From: Vibrio tubiashii ATCC 19109
Lineage (GTDB): Bacteria > Pseudomonadota > Gammaproteobacteria > Enterobacterales > Vibrionaceae
Assembly: GCF_000772105.1 (NCBI RefSeq)
Contig: NZ_CP009354.1
Span: forward strand, 2,976,001 to 3,040,000
Direction of reading: 5' to 3'
Length of the DNA: 64,000 bases
The notes under the pieces are model-generated. The model saw only the letters and a list, made by a program, of their open reading frames with translations, made no database searches and was not told the DNA's origin. Below, piece after piece: positions 49,399-58,208 of this stretch (within the stretch, counting starts at the first letter, position 1; every line of letters starts with the position of its first letter). A program made the position numbers and the translations under genes.

Positions 49399-50226
49399 TT
49401 ATTGGCTTTCAACAGGTTTGAATAGCGCAAGAAGTTCATCAACTTTGTTACGCCCTGCACCATTGCGGCTAATCGTGCGTTTCACCTTGACGACATTGAG
49501 CTCAGCGCCATGATAAAGACGACGAGTCAAAGTGGTATCGTGGTTAGAAATCAGCACTGGAATTCCACGCTCAACCGCCGCTCTCTCAGCCACATCGGCC
49601 AAAGCAGCTTGGTCGTCGAGAGTGAAACCATTACCTGCATACGAGGTGAAATTAGCTGTCGTTGACAGCGGTGCATACGGCGGATCACAGTAGACAACAC
49701 TGCCTTTGCGCGCACGCTTAAAAGTCTCGTGGTAGCCTTCACAGACAAACGTCGCTTTCTTCGCTTTTTCGGCAAAGAACTCTAACTCAGCTTCCGGGAA
49801 ATAAGGCTTTTTGTACGAACCAAACGGGACATTAAAGCCGCCTTTTTTGTTGTAACGGCACAAACCATTAAAACCAAAGCGGTTCATATACAGGAAAGCC
49901 AAAGAACGATACATCACATCATCTGTGGCATTGAACTGGCTGCGAATATCGAGGTAAGCCTCTTTGCGATTATTCTCAGGGCAGAACCAACGCTTCGCCT
50001 CAGTAATGTACTCTTGCGGGTTTTCTTTGAGGAGGTTGTACAAGTTTATCAGATCTGGGTTGATGTCTGCGAGCAAGTACTGATCATAATCAGTGTTTAG
50101 AAATACAGACCCAGCACCTACGAACGGTTCTACCAGCTTACGAGCTTCTGGCAAGTGACGCTGAATATCTTCGACAAGTCCGTATTTTCCACCTGCCCAT
50201 TTCAGGAAGGCTCGCTGCTTCTTCAT
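49399..50226 (-). CDS. dam: DNA adenine methyltransferase (GATC)
   Basis: Orphan N6-adenine methyltransferase for GATC, needed for mismatch repair, SeqA and, in Vibrio, chromosome 2 replication control. Length 275 residues. KWAGGKYGLV, the SAM-binding PFVGAGSVFLN and the catalytic DPPY at 181-184 (same numbering as E. coli) are intact. In the aroK-aroB-damX-dam run as in E. coli. Confidence 0.97.
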   Translation of the reverse strand: MKKQRAFLKWAGGKYGLVEDIQRHLPEARKLVEPFVGAGSVFLNTDYDQYLLADINPDLINLYNLLKENPQEYITEAKRWFCPENNRKEAYLDIRSQFNATDDVMYRSLAFLYMNRFGFNGLCRYNKKGGFNVPFGSYKKPYFPEAELEFFAEKAKKATFVCEGYHETFKRARKGSVVYCDPPYAPLSTTANFTSYAGNGFTLDDQAALADVAERAAVERGIPVLISNHDTTLTRRLYHGAELNVVKVKRTISRNGAGRNKVDELLALFKPVESQ

Positions 50227-50319
50227 CTACTGCTCTATCTATCAACCACAAATTAAGGCTGCGGAATGTAACATATTTTGTAATTAATCTCAGACAATTT
50301 TCTGGATTACACCCAGTTT

Positions 50320-51840
50320 CTAATTATCTTGATTGCCGCGGTCAATCTCTCGTTGCACTTGACTAAGAGACTTGGCCCAAGGCTCTACGTTTTGCAGCTC
50401 AGTAGACAACCCTTGTACCGCATCTCGTGCCACTTGAATGGTTGGATAGTTTTGGTACGTCACTATGTACCAATCCACCCCATTGCGTTGAGTTGGATAG
50501 ATAAAGACCTGATTGGCGAGCTGGTGACGATCAATAAAATTCTGCACTTCCTCAAGTGAGTTCACTGCCGCTAACTGGAGAGTGTAACTACGTGGAGAAA
50601 AGCTTTTCAGCTCATCTTTAGTGAAAGAGAACTTGATTACGGTAGGACTTGGCGCCACTTCCTCTTCAGCAGCACTTTCTGCTACGGCTGCGGAATCTGA
50701 AGAGGCGGCTGCTTGAGGCTCGGTAACCTGCTCAGTTTTCGATTGCTCGACAACTTGTTCGATTTTACTGGTATCCGCCTTCTCAGGTTTGCCTTCCATC
50801 AGTGCATCAACCACATCAGAGGTAATCACTACGCGCTGATGATCCTCATCGGTATTGCCAACACTCGATATTTGCTCAGTCACATCTGGTGGTAGCGAGA
50901 GCGAGTCATCTTCAGCATTCGCCATGGTTGGATCAACCACAGGTTCAGGTTCAATTGTCGCTGCGGTACTTTCTTGGCTAGCGCTCTCTTCCGATAGTGT
51001 CGGTATTGCCGTCTGTTCGATAGATTCTGTGATTTGCTGAGCTTTGTCATCTGGCGATGGCTGCGACATCATCCACCAGTAACCACCGCCGATTAACACC
51101 AGTAGCGTGATAACCAACAGTGCAATATTGATTGGTGAACCCACAATTGAGCGGATAATGATCCTTTTTTCCACTTTTTGATCCCCTAAAGCCATGATTT
51201 CGCCAGGATGACGAGCAACCGTTCGATACGCGTTTCGAACGCGCTTTTCCATGTCATCTTCGACAAACCGAATCACCAATTGTTCAAAGAATCGATCCGC
51301 TTCTTCTTGGCTAAGTGGTTCAATTTCAAGATCAATCGGCTTGTGTTCTTGACCATAACTCAATCGAGTCAGTAATGCATCTAGACTGTTCGATTGAGCG
51401 AACAACAGCACATTCACAGTCCAACCTGGGTTAACCTGAGCTTCAAGTACCAACATCCACAGTTCAGAAACGAAGGACTCAGTCAGCAAATGCGCATCAT
51501 CGATCGCTATCACTACATCACAGGTCTCGCCCTGCATGATGCGTGTGAAAGACTCAACGAGAGAATCAGCCGGATTAAAAAGAGGTTCGGAAATAAGTTG
51601 AGAGAGGATAGTTGAGCGACGTTGAGATTCATCTTGGTTGGGGTAACACATCAGTAACGACTGGTTTTTATCTTGCGCCCAAGCTTCTAGATAATATTGT
51701 GCTAGCCAAGTCTTACCCGCACCTGATGCACCACCAAGTGTGACCAAATTCGAGCCAAAATTAGTCAACAGCTGCAAACGTTCTAGCAGTTCTGTTTGTG
51801 AATCTAACTCCAACACACGTGGATCATGCGCCAAGCTCAT
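50320..51840 (-). CDS. damX: Cell-division SPOR protein DamX
   Basis: Inner-membrane protein of 506 residues. The N-terminal AAA-type ATPase domain has Walker A GGASGAGKT (36-44) and Walker B VVIAIDDAH; then one TM helix (about 235-257, INIALLVITLLVLIGGGYWW), a long acidic Ser/Glu/Ala-rich periplasmic linker and a C-terminal SPOR domain (about 410-490, SYTLQLAAVNSLEEVQNF) that binds denuded septal glycans. The ATPase domain is absent from or degenerate in some DamX proteins, but here its motifs look complete. Confidence 0.92.
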   Translation of the reverse strand: MSLAHDPRVLELDSQTELLERLQLLTNFGSNLVTLGGASGAGKTWLAQYYLEAWAQDKNQSLLMCYPNQDESQRRSTILSQLISEPLFNPADSLVESFTRIMQGETCDVVIAIDDAHLLTESFVSELWMLVLEAQVNPGWTVNVLLFAQSNSLDALLTRLSYGQEHKPIDLEIEPLSQEEADRFFEQLVIRFVEDDMEKRVRNAYRTVARHPGEIMALGDQKVEKRIIIRSIVGSPINIALLVITLLVLIGGGYWWMMSQPSPDDKAQQITESIEQTAIPTLSEESASQESTAATIEPEPVVDPTMANAEDDSLSLPPDVTEQISSVGNTDEDHQRVVITSDVVDALMEGKPEKADTSKIEQVVEQSKTEQVTEPQAAASSDSAAVAESAAEEEVAPSPTVIKFSFTKDELKSFSPRSYTLQLAAVNSLEEVQNFIDRHQLANQVFIYPTQRNGVDWYIVTYQNYPTIQVARDAVQGLSTELQNVEPWAKSLSQVQREIDRGNQDN

Positions 51841-51932
51841 TACGTTATCCCAATGAAAATACGAGTAATACCAAGCTAACGCTTTAACCTCATAGGGGCA
51901 AAGGTCAGATTGGTACTACAAAACAAAAAGAT

Positions 51933-53021
51933 TTAAACAGTGCGCGCGAAGTCGATAGCTTGTTCAATGATCGATTCTGGAACACCTTTAACTACTTCAG
52001 CAGTCCCTATGCTGGTAGGGAGTACAAGGCGAAGCTCACCAGAGAGTACTTTCTTATCACGCATCATATGCTTCATGAAATCAGCAAATGACATCGTTTC
52101 TGGAGTATGTACTGGTAGCTGGGCTCTTTTCAGTATAGAGATAATTCGCTCAACTTGCTGCTCATTGATAAGGCCTTGAAGTTGAGCGGTTTTTGCAGCC
52201 ATCACCGTACCTGCTGAAACAGCTTCACCATGTAGCCAATTACCATAACCTAACTCAGCTTCGATCGCATGACCAAATGTATGACCTAGGTTCAGCAATG
52301 CGCGAATTCCAGACTCTTTTTCGTCCTGAGCAACCACTTCCGCCTTAATCTCACAGCAGCGAGCAATAGCGTAAGTCAGAGCTTGTTCATCAAGTTGATA
52401 CAGCTTATCGAGGTTTTCTTCTAACCAGACAAAGAAGTCTTGATCGTAGATGATGCCGTACTTGATGACTTCGGAAATACCAGCAGCAAACTCTCTTTGC
52501 GGTAAAGTTTTTAGACAGTCAGTATCGATAACCACCGCTTTAGGTTGGTAGAAGGCACCAATCATGTTCTTGCCGAGTTTATGGTTAACCGCCGTTTTAC
52601 CACCCACAGATGAGTCGACTTGAGACAGCAACGTCGTCGGGATCTGGATAAAGTCGACACCGCGCTGGTAACAGGCCGCAGCGAAACCCACTAAATCACC
52701 AATCACGCCACCACCGAGCGCAACTACCACCACATCACGGGCGTAATTGCCTTCAAGTAGGAAGCTCATGATGGTGTTAAAGGTGTCTAATGATTTGTAC
52801 TGTTCGCCATCAGGCAGCTCAAGAACTGTCGCTTCACAGCCTTGTTGCTCGATAAGAGAGAGGATTTTATCCGCATACAGTGGTGCTACAGTGACATTAG
52901 AAATCACCACCACTTTTTGTTTTGCCGATAAGAAAGAAAGGTGGGCCGGATCATTAAATAATCCGGCACCAATTGAGATTGGATAGCTACGCTCATCTAA
53001 GCTGACCGTAATCCGTTCCAT
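51933..53021 (-). CDS. aroB: 3-dehydroquinate synthase
   Basis: Second step of the shikimate pathway, NAD+- and Zn2+-dependent, 362 residues. [21 protein letters not shown] is the NAD-binding segment; metal ligands are expected in the Glu of [11 protein letters not shown] and the His of [11 protein letters not shown]. Starts [15 protein letters not shown]. It follows aroK by 28 bp. Confidence 0.97.
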   Translation of the reverse strand: MERITVSLDERSYPISIGAGLFNDPAHLSFLSAKQKVVVISNVTVAPLYADKILSLIEQQGCEATVLELPDGEQYKSLDTFNTIMSFLLEGNYARDVVVVALGGGVIGDLVGFAAACYQRGVDFIQIPTTLLSQVDSSVGGKTAVNHKLGKNMIGAFYQPKAVVIDTDCLKTLPQREFAAGISEVIKYGIIYDQDFFVWLEENLDKLYQLDEQALTYAIARCCEIKAEVVAQDEKESGIRALLNLGHTFGHAIEAELGYGNWLHGEAVSAGTVMAAKTAQLQGLINEQQVERIISILKRAQLPVHTPETMSFADFMKHMMRDKKVLSGELRLVLPTSIGTAEVVKGVPESIIEQAIDFARTV

Positions 53022-53049
53022 GGGTATTCTCCAGTTGCTAAAAAAAGTC

Positions 53050-53568
53050 TTAACGTTCTTCTAGCATTTTTACGATCTGGTTGGCTACCACTTTTGCACT
53101 TTGATCGTCTGTACGTACTGTGTAATCCGCAATTTCTTCGTAAAGTGGGTTGCGCTCGCCAGCTAGCGATTCAAGCACGTCACGTGGATTATCAGTCTGT
53201 AATAATGGTCGCTTCTTGTCGCGGTTAGTGCGAGCAAGCTGCTTTTCAATCGTTGTTTCAAGGTAAACAACAATACCGCGTGCAGAAAGACGATTGCGGT
53301 TTTCTTTGCTCTTGATTGAACCACCACCGGTCGCAAGTACGATACCTTGCTCTTCCGTTAGGTCGTTAATCACTTTTTCCTCGCGATCGCGGAAGCCTTC
53401 TTCACCTTCTACGTCAAATACCCAAGCGATATCTGCGCCAGTACGTTCTTCAATAACGGTATCAGAATCAACAAACTCCATATGAAGCTGTTGAGCTAGG
53501 TGTCTACCAATTGTGCTTTTGCCGGCACCCATAGGGCCAACAAGGAAAATATTGCGTTTCTCAGCCAT
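53050..53568 (-). CDS. aroK: Shikimate kinase I
   Basis: Phosphorylates shikimate; 172 residues. P-loop GPMGAGKST at 11-19, shikimate-binding DSD (34-36 region, [13 protein letters not shown]), and [11 protein letters not shown]. Classic neighbour of aroB and pilQ. A gap of 176 bp to pilQ suggests a separate promoter. Confidence 0.96.
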   Translation of the reverse strand: MAEKRNIFLVGPMGAGKSTIGRHLAQQLHMEFVDSDTVIEERTGADIAWVFDVEGEEGFRDREEKVINDLTEEQGIVLATGGGSIKSKENRNRLSARGIVVYLETTIEKQLARTNRDKKRPLLQTDNPRDVLESLAGERNPLYEEIADYTVRTDDQSAKVVANQIVKMLEER

Positions 53569-53744
53569 GTTTAGCAGTAATTTACAACGTTAATTCAATG
53601 ACATCGCCACAAGAAAAGCCAGTGTGATACTAGCGATGGAGATGCTTGTGGCACCGATTCCTCACAGATAATTCGTGATAAGACCCGAAATTATCTAGAT
53701 AAGGTGCCATTAATGCAAATTTATTTTCGTCCCTAACCAAAATC

Positions 53745-55439
53745 TTACTCAATCACTACCCTTGGGGTGACGAAAATTAACAGTTCGCTTTTGCCCATTT
53801 GTTGGTAAGAACGACGAAATAGCGCCCCTAGCAGAGGCAAATCACCAAAGAAAGGCACCTTGTCGACCGCATCTGTCACGCTGTGTTGAAAAATGCCCCC
53901 GAGCACCACGGTTTCTCCATTCTCCACCAGCACTTGGGTACCGATTCTTTGGGTATTAATCGCCACCGCTTCTCCGGTACCGGTTTTCACCACATCACCT
54001 GGCCTATCTTGGGTCACACTCAAATCCAGAATTAGCCGATTATCAGGGGTGATCTGTGGCGTAACTTTTAAACTGAGTACTGCCTTCTTAAACGAAACGC
54101 TGGTTGCCCCACTTGAAGATGACTCTAGATAAGGAATCTCGCTGCCCTGCTCAATATAGGCTGGCTTTTTATTGGTTGTGATCAAACGCGGACTTGAGAT
54201 GACTTCTGCTTTCGACTCTCGTTGTAATGCCGATAACTCAAGGTCAAGCAACATGTCGGAGCCAAGCTTGGCGACTTGAAATGCGATGGTCGAAGCATTG
54301 GCAGAAGTTGCGCCAAGATTCACATTAAGCATGTCATCGATTGGCACAACATCGAATACGTTATCTTCAATAGTGGCGCCAGTAGAAGTACTGCCGTTGG
54401 TGTTACTAAATCCCCAACGTACCCCAAGCTCATCCAAGTTGCCTTCATTAACCGTGACAATCCTCGCCTCGATTTGCACCTGCTTAACGGGAATATCGAG
54501 TGATTCGACAATAGAACGAATAACATCGACATTTTGCTCTAAATCTCGAATCAATAGGGTGTTGGTGCGCTCGTCCACACTCAAAGAACCCCGAGGGGAC
54601 AGCATGCTAAACTCTCCGCCCCCATCGATTAAGTCAGCAATATCGGCCGCCTTGGCAAACTTAACTTGGATGATGTCCGACGACAGTTCCCCTAACTGTT
54701 CCTGTAAACGCGCTTTCTCCAGCATCTGCTGCTCACGAGCATCCAGTTCCGCTTTTGGCGCGACTAAAACAATGCTTCCTTCAACACGTTTATCTAACCC
54801 TTTGACCTGCAAGATGATGTCGAGCACCTTCTGCCATGATACCTCTTCAAGGCGTAAGGTCAGATTGCCAGTCACTGAATCGGAAACAACCAAGTTGAAA
54901 TCATTGTAATGGGCGATCAGTTGCAACACATTTCTAACCGGAATATCTTGAAAATTAAGTGATAGCTTTTTGCCTGGCTTATCGAGAAGGCTTGTTTTGT
55001 CTACCTGCTGACCATCGCTACTATTTTCCACGGTCACTTGCAGGCGCGTCCCTTCAAGTTGATCGTGGTAACGAAAGTCCCCATTAATTGCCGCTATCAA
55101 CTCGACCTTGTCTGGATGGCGAAAGACTTCAATGTCACGCACTACCGTACCAAACTCGGTCACGTCAAATACCTTAATTAAGGCTTCCGTCACTTGGGTT
55201 TGTGGCAAGGTAATACTTAACCCCTGCGCCACTTTTTGTATATCGACCACAGCACGTGAGTCGGACAAGGTTAGGACAATTTGCGCGTTACGCTGCTCAT
55301 CGATTTTAAAATCCAAGCCTTGCAGAAGATTGTCATTTTGCTCTTGGGCATAAACAACACTGGGTAGGAACACCACAAACAAGGTGAGCCATTGCAAACA
55401 GCGTCTAGTAAAAGCCACCAATCCTTTTATCCTATTCAT
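53745..55439 (-). CDS. pilQ: Type IV pilus secretin PilQ
   Basis: Outer-membrane secretin through which the pilus is extruded and, in Vibrio, DNA is taken up. The 564 residues start with a signal peptide ending at about VVYA, then an AMIN domain, an STN/N0 domain (LSLNFQDIPVRNVLQLIAHYND), an N1 domain with SVDERTNTLLIRD and the secretin core with VQIEARIVTVNE, PRLITTNKKPAYIEQG and VLGGIFQ. It has one AMIN domain, so it is shorter than Pseudomonas or Neisseria PilQ. Last gene of pilMNOPQ. Confidence 0.94.
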   Translation of the reverse strand: MNRIKGLVAFTRRCLQWLTLFVVFLPSVVYAQEQNDNLLQGLDFKIDEQRNAQIVLTLSDSRAVVDIQKVAQGLSITLPQTQVTEALIKVFDVTEFGTVVRDIEVFRHPDKVELIAAINGDFRYHDQLEGTRLQVTVENSSDGQQVDKTSLLDKPGKKLSLNFQDIPVRNVLQLIAHYNDFNLVVSDSVTGNLTLRLEEVSWQKVLDIILQVKGLDKRVEGSIVLVAPKAELDAREQQMLEKARLQEQLGELSSDIIQVKFAKAADIADLIDGGGEFSMLSPRGSLSVDERTNTLLIRDLEQNVDVIRSIVESLDIPVKQVQIEARIVTVNEGNLDELGVRWGFSNTNGSTSTGATIEDNVFDVVPIDDMLNVNLGATSANASTIAFQVAKLGSDMLLDLELSALQRESKAEVISSPRLITTNKKPAYIEQGSEIPYLESSSSGATSVSFKKAVLSLKVTPQITPDNRLILDLSVTQDRPGDVVKTGTGEAVAINTQRIGTQVLVENGETVVLGGIFQHSVTDAVDKVPFFGDLPLLGALFRRSYQQMGKSELLIFVTPRVVIE

Positions 55440-55452
55440 CTCTATCCGTTCT

Positions 55453-55956
55453 CTACTTAAGCGCTAATTTAGTATTACGTAACTGCCAGCATCCGAGACC
55501 GTCTGCGATGGCTTCTCGCACCAACACATAGCCATCAGTAACCTTGGTGACCTTACCATGATTCAGCCCCAGATAACTGCCTGAGTTAACTTGTACCAAG
55601 TGACCGGTTGGCGCCTCAATAAGCGCTGACTTTCTTCCACCTCGACTCATCACGCCTTTTAGTCGTAATTGGCTCAACGGAAAAGTCGCCAACTGACTCG
55701 CGTTGCGTTTAGGTTGCCAACAATCTATTGCTAACTTTTGCTGGTTAATGGACAGTGCAGCTTGGGGTAGCTCGAATGGCTGCCTAACTTGGTGGGCAGT
55801 ATATTTGGAGCTTTGAACACCTATAAGCGGGGCAAGTTCATACACCTCCACTTCAGCATCACGCTTAAGTTGCGCTAAGTATTCCTCAAGTGGAGCTTGA
55901 TTTGCCTTGCAGCCAGACACCAAAGCAATCAAAGGCAATAGCCGATTAATTTTCAT
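55453..55956 (-). CDS. pilP: Pilus assembly lipoprotein PilP
   Basis: Inner-membrane-anchored lipoprotein linking PilNO to PilQ; 167 residues from ATG 55956 (MKINRLLPLIALVSGC) with lipobox LVSGC giving Cys16. The C-terminal beta domain includes LKGVMSRGGRKSALIEAP and HLVQVNSGSYLGLNHGKV. GAGGT lies 5 nt before the start. The pilO stop overlaps the start by 11 bp. Confidence 0.92.
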   Translation of the reverse strand: MKINRLLPLIALVSGCKANQAPLEEYLAQLKRDAEVEVYELAPLIGVQSSKYTAHQVRQPFELPQAALSINQQKLAIDCWQPKRNASQLATFPLSQLRLKGVMSRGGRKSALIEAPTGHLVQVNSGSYLGLNHGKVTKVTDGYVLVREAIADGLGCWQLRNTKLALK

Positions 55957-56533
55957 CTTTGACCTCACTTTTAAGCTGATAGGTGTAGGCTCGAACGCGA
56001 AAATGCAGCGTGCTACTTTCTAAACTGACACGGTGCCAATAGACATCATCAAAATTTATCATTCGCGCTAGCGAGGCAATTGCGGCAGAAAAGTCGCCGA
56101 TATCGTGATAGTCACCGGTCAATTCAATGTTGAGTGGAAGCTTGTACAGAAACGTTTGATCGTGCTTTTGTCCCCAATCAATTCGGGTAAAAGTCAGGGA
56201 GTTTTGTAAGCCGACCTGATTAACTGACGCCAACATAGAAGCGAGCTCTTTTTGCGCGGGTAATTGACGCGATAGATAGTCATACCGCTGTGACAGCTCA
56301 TCAAGCTGAGCCTTCATTCTAGGTAACAACACCACTTTTTTCGTTTTCAGTGCTATTGAGGTTTTGTGCTGCTGCTCTTGCTGTTTAAGAACATCGAGTT
56401 GTTCAAGCTCAGGCTGAACCAAAAGCCAATAACCGCCTCCCTGTAACATCGCCATCAACACCGCGATCACGACTAGCTGATAAGTAAGTGGCCACTCGCC
56501 TATCTCTTCAATATCAAGGTTAAAGCGATTCAC
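55946..56533 (-). CDS. pilO: Pilus assembly protein PilO
   Basis: Bitopic inner-membrane protein of 195 residues that dimerises with PilN. Short cytoplasmic N-terminus NLDIEEIGEWPLTYQ, TM helix (about 19-37), coiled coil, and a ferredoxin-like periplasmic domain. The start is GTG 56533, preceded by a strong AGGAGG. The gene overlaps pilN by 14 bp. Confidence 0.92.
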   Translation of the reverse strand: MNRFNLDIEEIGEWPLTYQLVVIAVLMAMLQGGGYWLLVQPELEQLDVLKQQEQQHKTSIALKTKKVVLLPRMKAQLDELSQRYDYLSRQLPAQKELASMLASVNQVGLQNSLTFTRIDWGQKHDQTFLYKLPLNIELTGDYHDIGDFSAAIASLARMINFDDVYWHRVSLESSTLHFRVRAYTYQLKSEVKDEN

Positions 56534-57083
56534 TCTGACCTCCTAAAAGAGAAAAAGAGACACGATATGATTGGTACTTACTGGCAAATCGAGTCGTACC
56601 ATGAACAATGGAATGCATCTCGACGTTAGTTACTGCGGGTGATTTTTCGAGGTTGTCTAGCATGGTGGCAAGATGAGAAGTTGAATCGCTGATCCCAACA
56701 AGCTCAACCTGCAGGCCATTGATCTTTAGCTTGTCGATGTAAACACCAGCTGGAATCAGCTCAGGCAATAAATTCATAAAGTCTGTAGTTTTATTGCGCT
56801 CTTTCTGCAACCCCTCAATAACCGACAAACGGGTAAGTAGAGCTTGATGTTCGCGTTCGACGACTTTCAGTTGGTTAAGCTGTTGGTCCAATTGCTCTCC
56901 ATGACGTACAAGGTAGTCATTACGCTCAGATTGCCGATCCTGTTGCTGCTCTATATAACTGCCGATGCCCCACTGGATAATCACAGCAATGATTAGCGTA
57001 ACCATCATCAGCAGTCTAAAGCGCTTTTGGCGATAATCTCGCAGCTCTTCACGCCACGGCAATAGATTGATGCTATGCAGCAT
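56520..57083 (-). CDS. pilN: Pilus assembly protein PilN
   Basis: Bitopic membrane protein of 187 residues. The N-terminal INLLPWREE at residues 4-12 is the segment by which PilN binds the groove of PilM, then a TM helix (about 22-42), a coiled coil and the periplasmic domain. Start ATG 57083 follows GGAGAG; the frame extends upstream into pilM without family support. Overlaps pilM by 11 bp. Confidence 0.93.
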   Translation of the reverse strand: MLHSINLLPWREELRDYRQKRFRLLMMVTLIIAVIIQWGIGSYIEQQQDRQSERNDYLVRHGEQLDQQLNQLKVVEREHQALLTRLSVIEGLQKERNKTTDFMNLLPELIPAGVYIDKLKINGLQVELVGISDSTSHLATMLDNLEKSPAVTNVEMHSIVHGTTRFASKYQSYRVSFSLLGGQSESL

Positions 57084-58068
57084 GACGACTCTCCAACCAA
57101 GTGAGCGCGCGCAGAGCAATCCCAGCCGCCGATGTGAACCTATGCCCGTGGGTCAACAGATTATCGGATGGCTGTTGGCTAGTTGTTGAAAAAAGAGTAA
57201 GCGGGTTAAGAAGCTCACACTCAATGGCAAAGCGCGTGCTGATTTCATTCGCAAGAGCAGGCATGGTAGCCCCTACACCTGACAGCCAAATCCCTTTAAC
57301 ACTCTTGCCGTGCATTGAAGCAATAAGCTGTAAATTGCGTTGGATTTTATCTAGTAACTCAGCGGTGAACTCTTCACGGCTTTGCGCCAGACTTAAGCAA
57401 AGGTTTGAATCCACCTCTTTTTCATGGATTGCCAAAACGATGTCTTTGCAAAAAGGCGCTTTATCAGCAAGGTCCATACACAACGAAGCGTGGTCAAAAC
57501 CAACATCTATCATAAGCCAGTCGGCTTTAACCTGTTGTCGTGCAGCAAGCTGCCAAATATGCACTAAAGCATGGGCACGTAAATCAACCACTACGGGTTG
57601 AAAGGCAGCGCTTTTGAACACTTCTACTCTAGGGTCAACCAGCTCTTTTTTCGTCGCGTATACTTGGTAGTGAGTTTGCGATGACTGTCTATCCGCGGTC
57701 AGCGGGACATAATCTAAGTAGAGTTCATCAATTGAAAACGGAGTTTGATGGGAAAATGCGTCAGAAATAGCATACTCAATTTCATTGTCGCTAAGCCCGC
57801 TATCTATCTGTAATACCTTACTTATTACCGCATTATCTGGTATCGCCAATGCAACTTTCGTACTAAATCGCGGCAAACTCTTCCTTAGTTCTTTGAGTTT
57901 CTTTACAATTTTCTGATAATTTGACATATGGTTATCAGAGAAAATGCCCGCTTCGATTGGCAATTCTCGATAGTCGACAAGAGCAAATGTGCCCTTGTTT
58001 GGCTTGAGAACCACCGCTTTAATACTGTGGTGTCCAATTTCAATGCCTGTAACTAATGATTTACCCAT
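57073..58068 (-). CDS. pilM: Pilus assembly actin-like protein PilM
   Basis: Cytoplasmic FtsA/actin-like ATPase of 331 residues. Opening VTGIEIGHHSIKAVVL is the actin phosphate-1 motif; MIDVGFDHASLCM is the second phosphate motif and WLSGVGATMPALANEIS is the adenosine motif. First gene of the pilMNOPQ operon, divergent from mrcA with 140 bp between, the same arrangement as in other gammaproteobacteria. Confidence 0.93.
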   Translation of the reverse strand: MGKSLVTGIEIGHHSIKAVVLKPNKGTFALVDYRELPIEAGIFSDNHMSNYQKIVKKLKELRKSLPRFSTKVALAIPDNAVISKVLQIDSGLSDNEIEYAISDAFSHQTPFSIDELYLDYVPLTADRQSSQTHYQVYATKKELVDPRVEVFKSAAFQPVVVDLRAHALVHIWQLAARQQVKADWLMIDVGFDHASLCMDLADKAPFCKDIVLAIHEKEVDSNLCLSLAQSREEFTAELLDKIQRNLQLIASMHGKSVKGIWLSGVGATMPALANEISTRFAIECELLNPLTLFSTTSQQPSDNLLTHGHRFTSAAGIALRALTWLESRHAA

Positions 58069-58208
58069 GCAGCTTAGCTCCGTACTTTTTGCTTAGCTCA
58101 TTTGCTTAAATTGATGGTTAAATAAGCACATAGACAAAATGAGCTAGATTTTTAGCTTAAAGTACAAGGGTTTACATTTAGTGAACCCAATCAATCAGGG
58201 AATCTCCG

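Noticed and set aside
54286..54909. 207-residue open frame antisense to pilQ
   Set aside because: Shadow of pilQ in another frame; no similarity seen, no ribosome site, and the secretin frame is clearly the coding one.
57101..57601. 166-residue open frame antisense to pilM
   Set aside because: Shadow frame; the pilM reading is intact with known motifs and operon overlaps.
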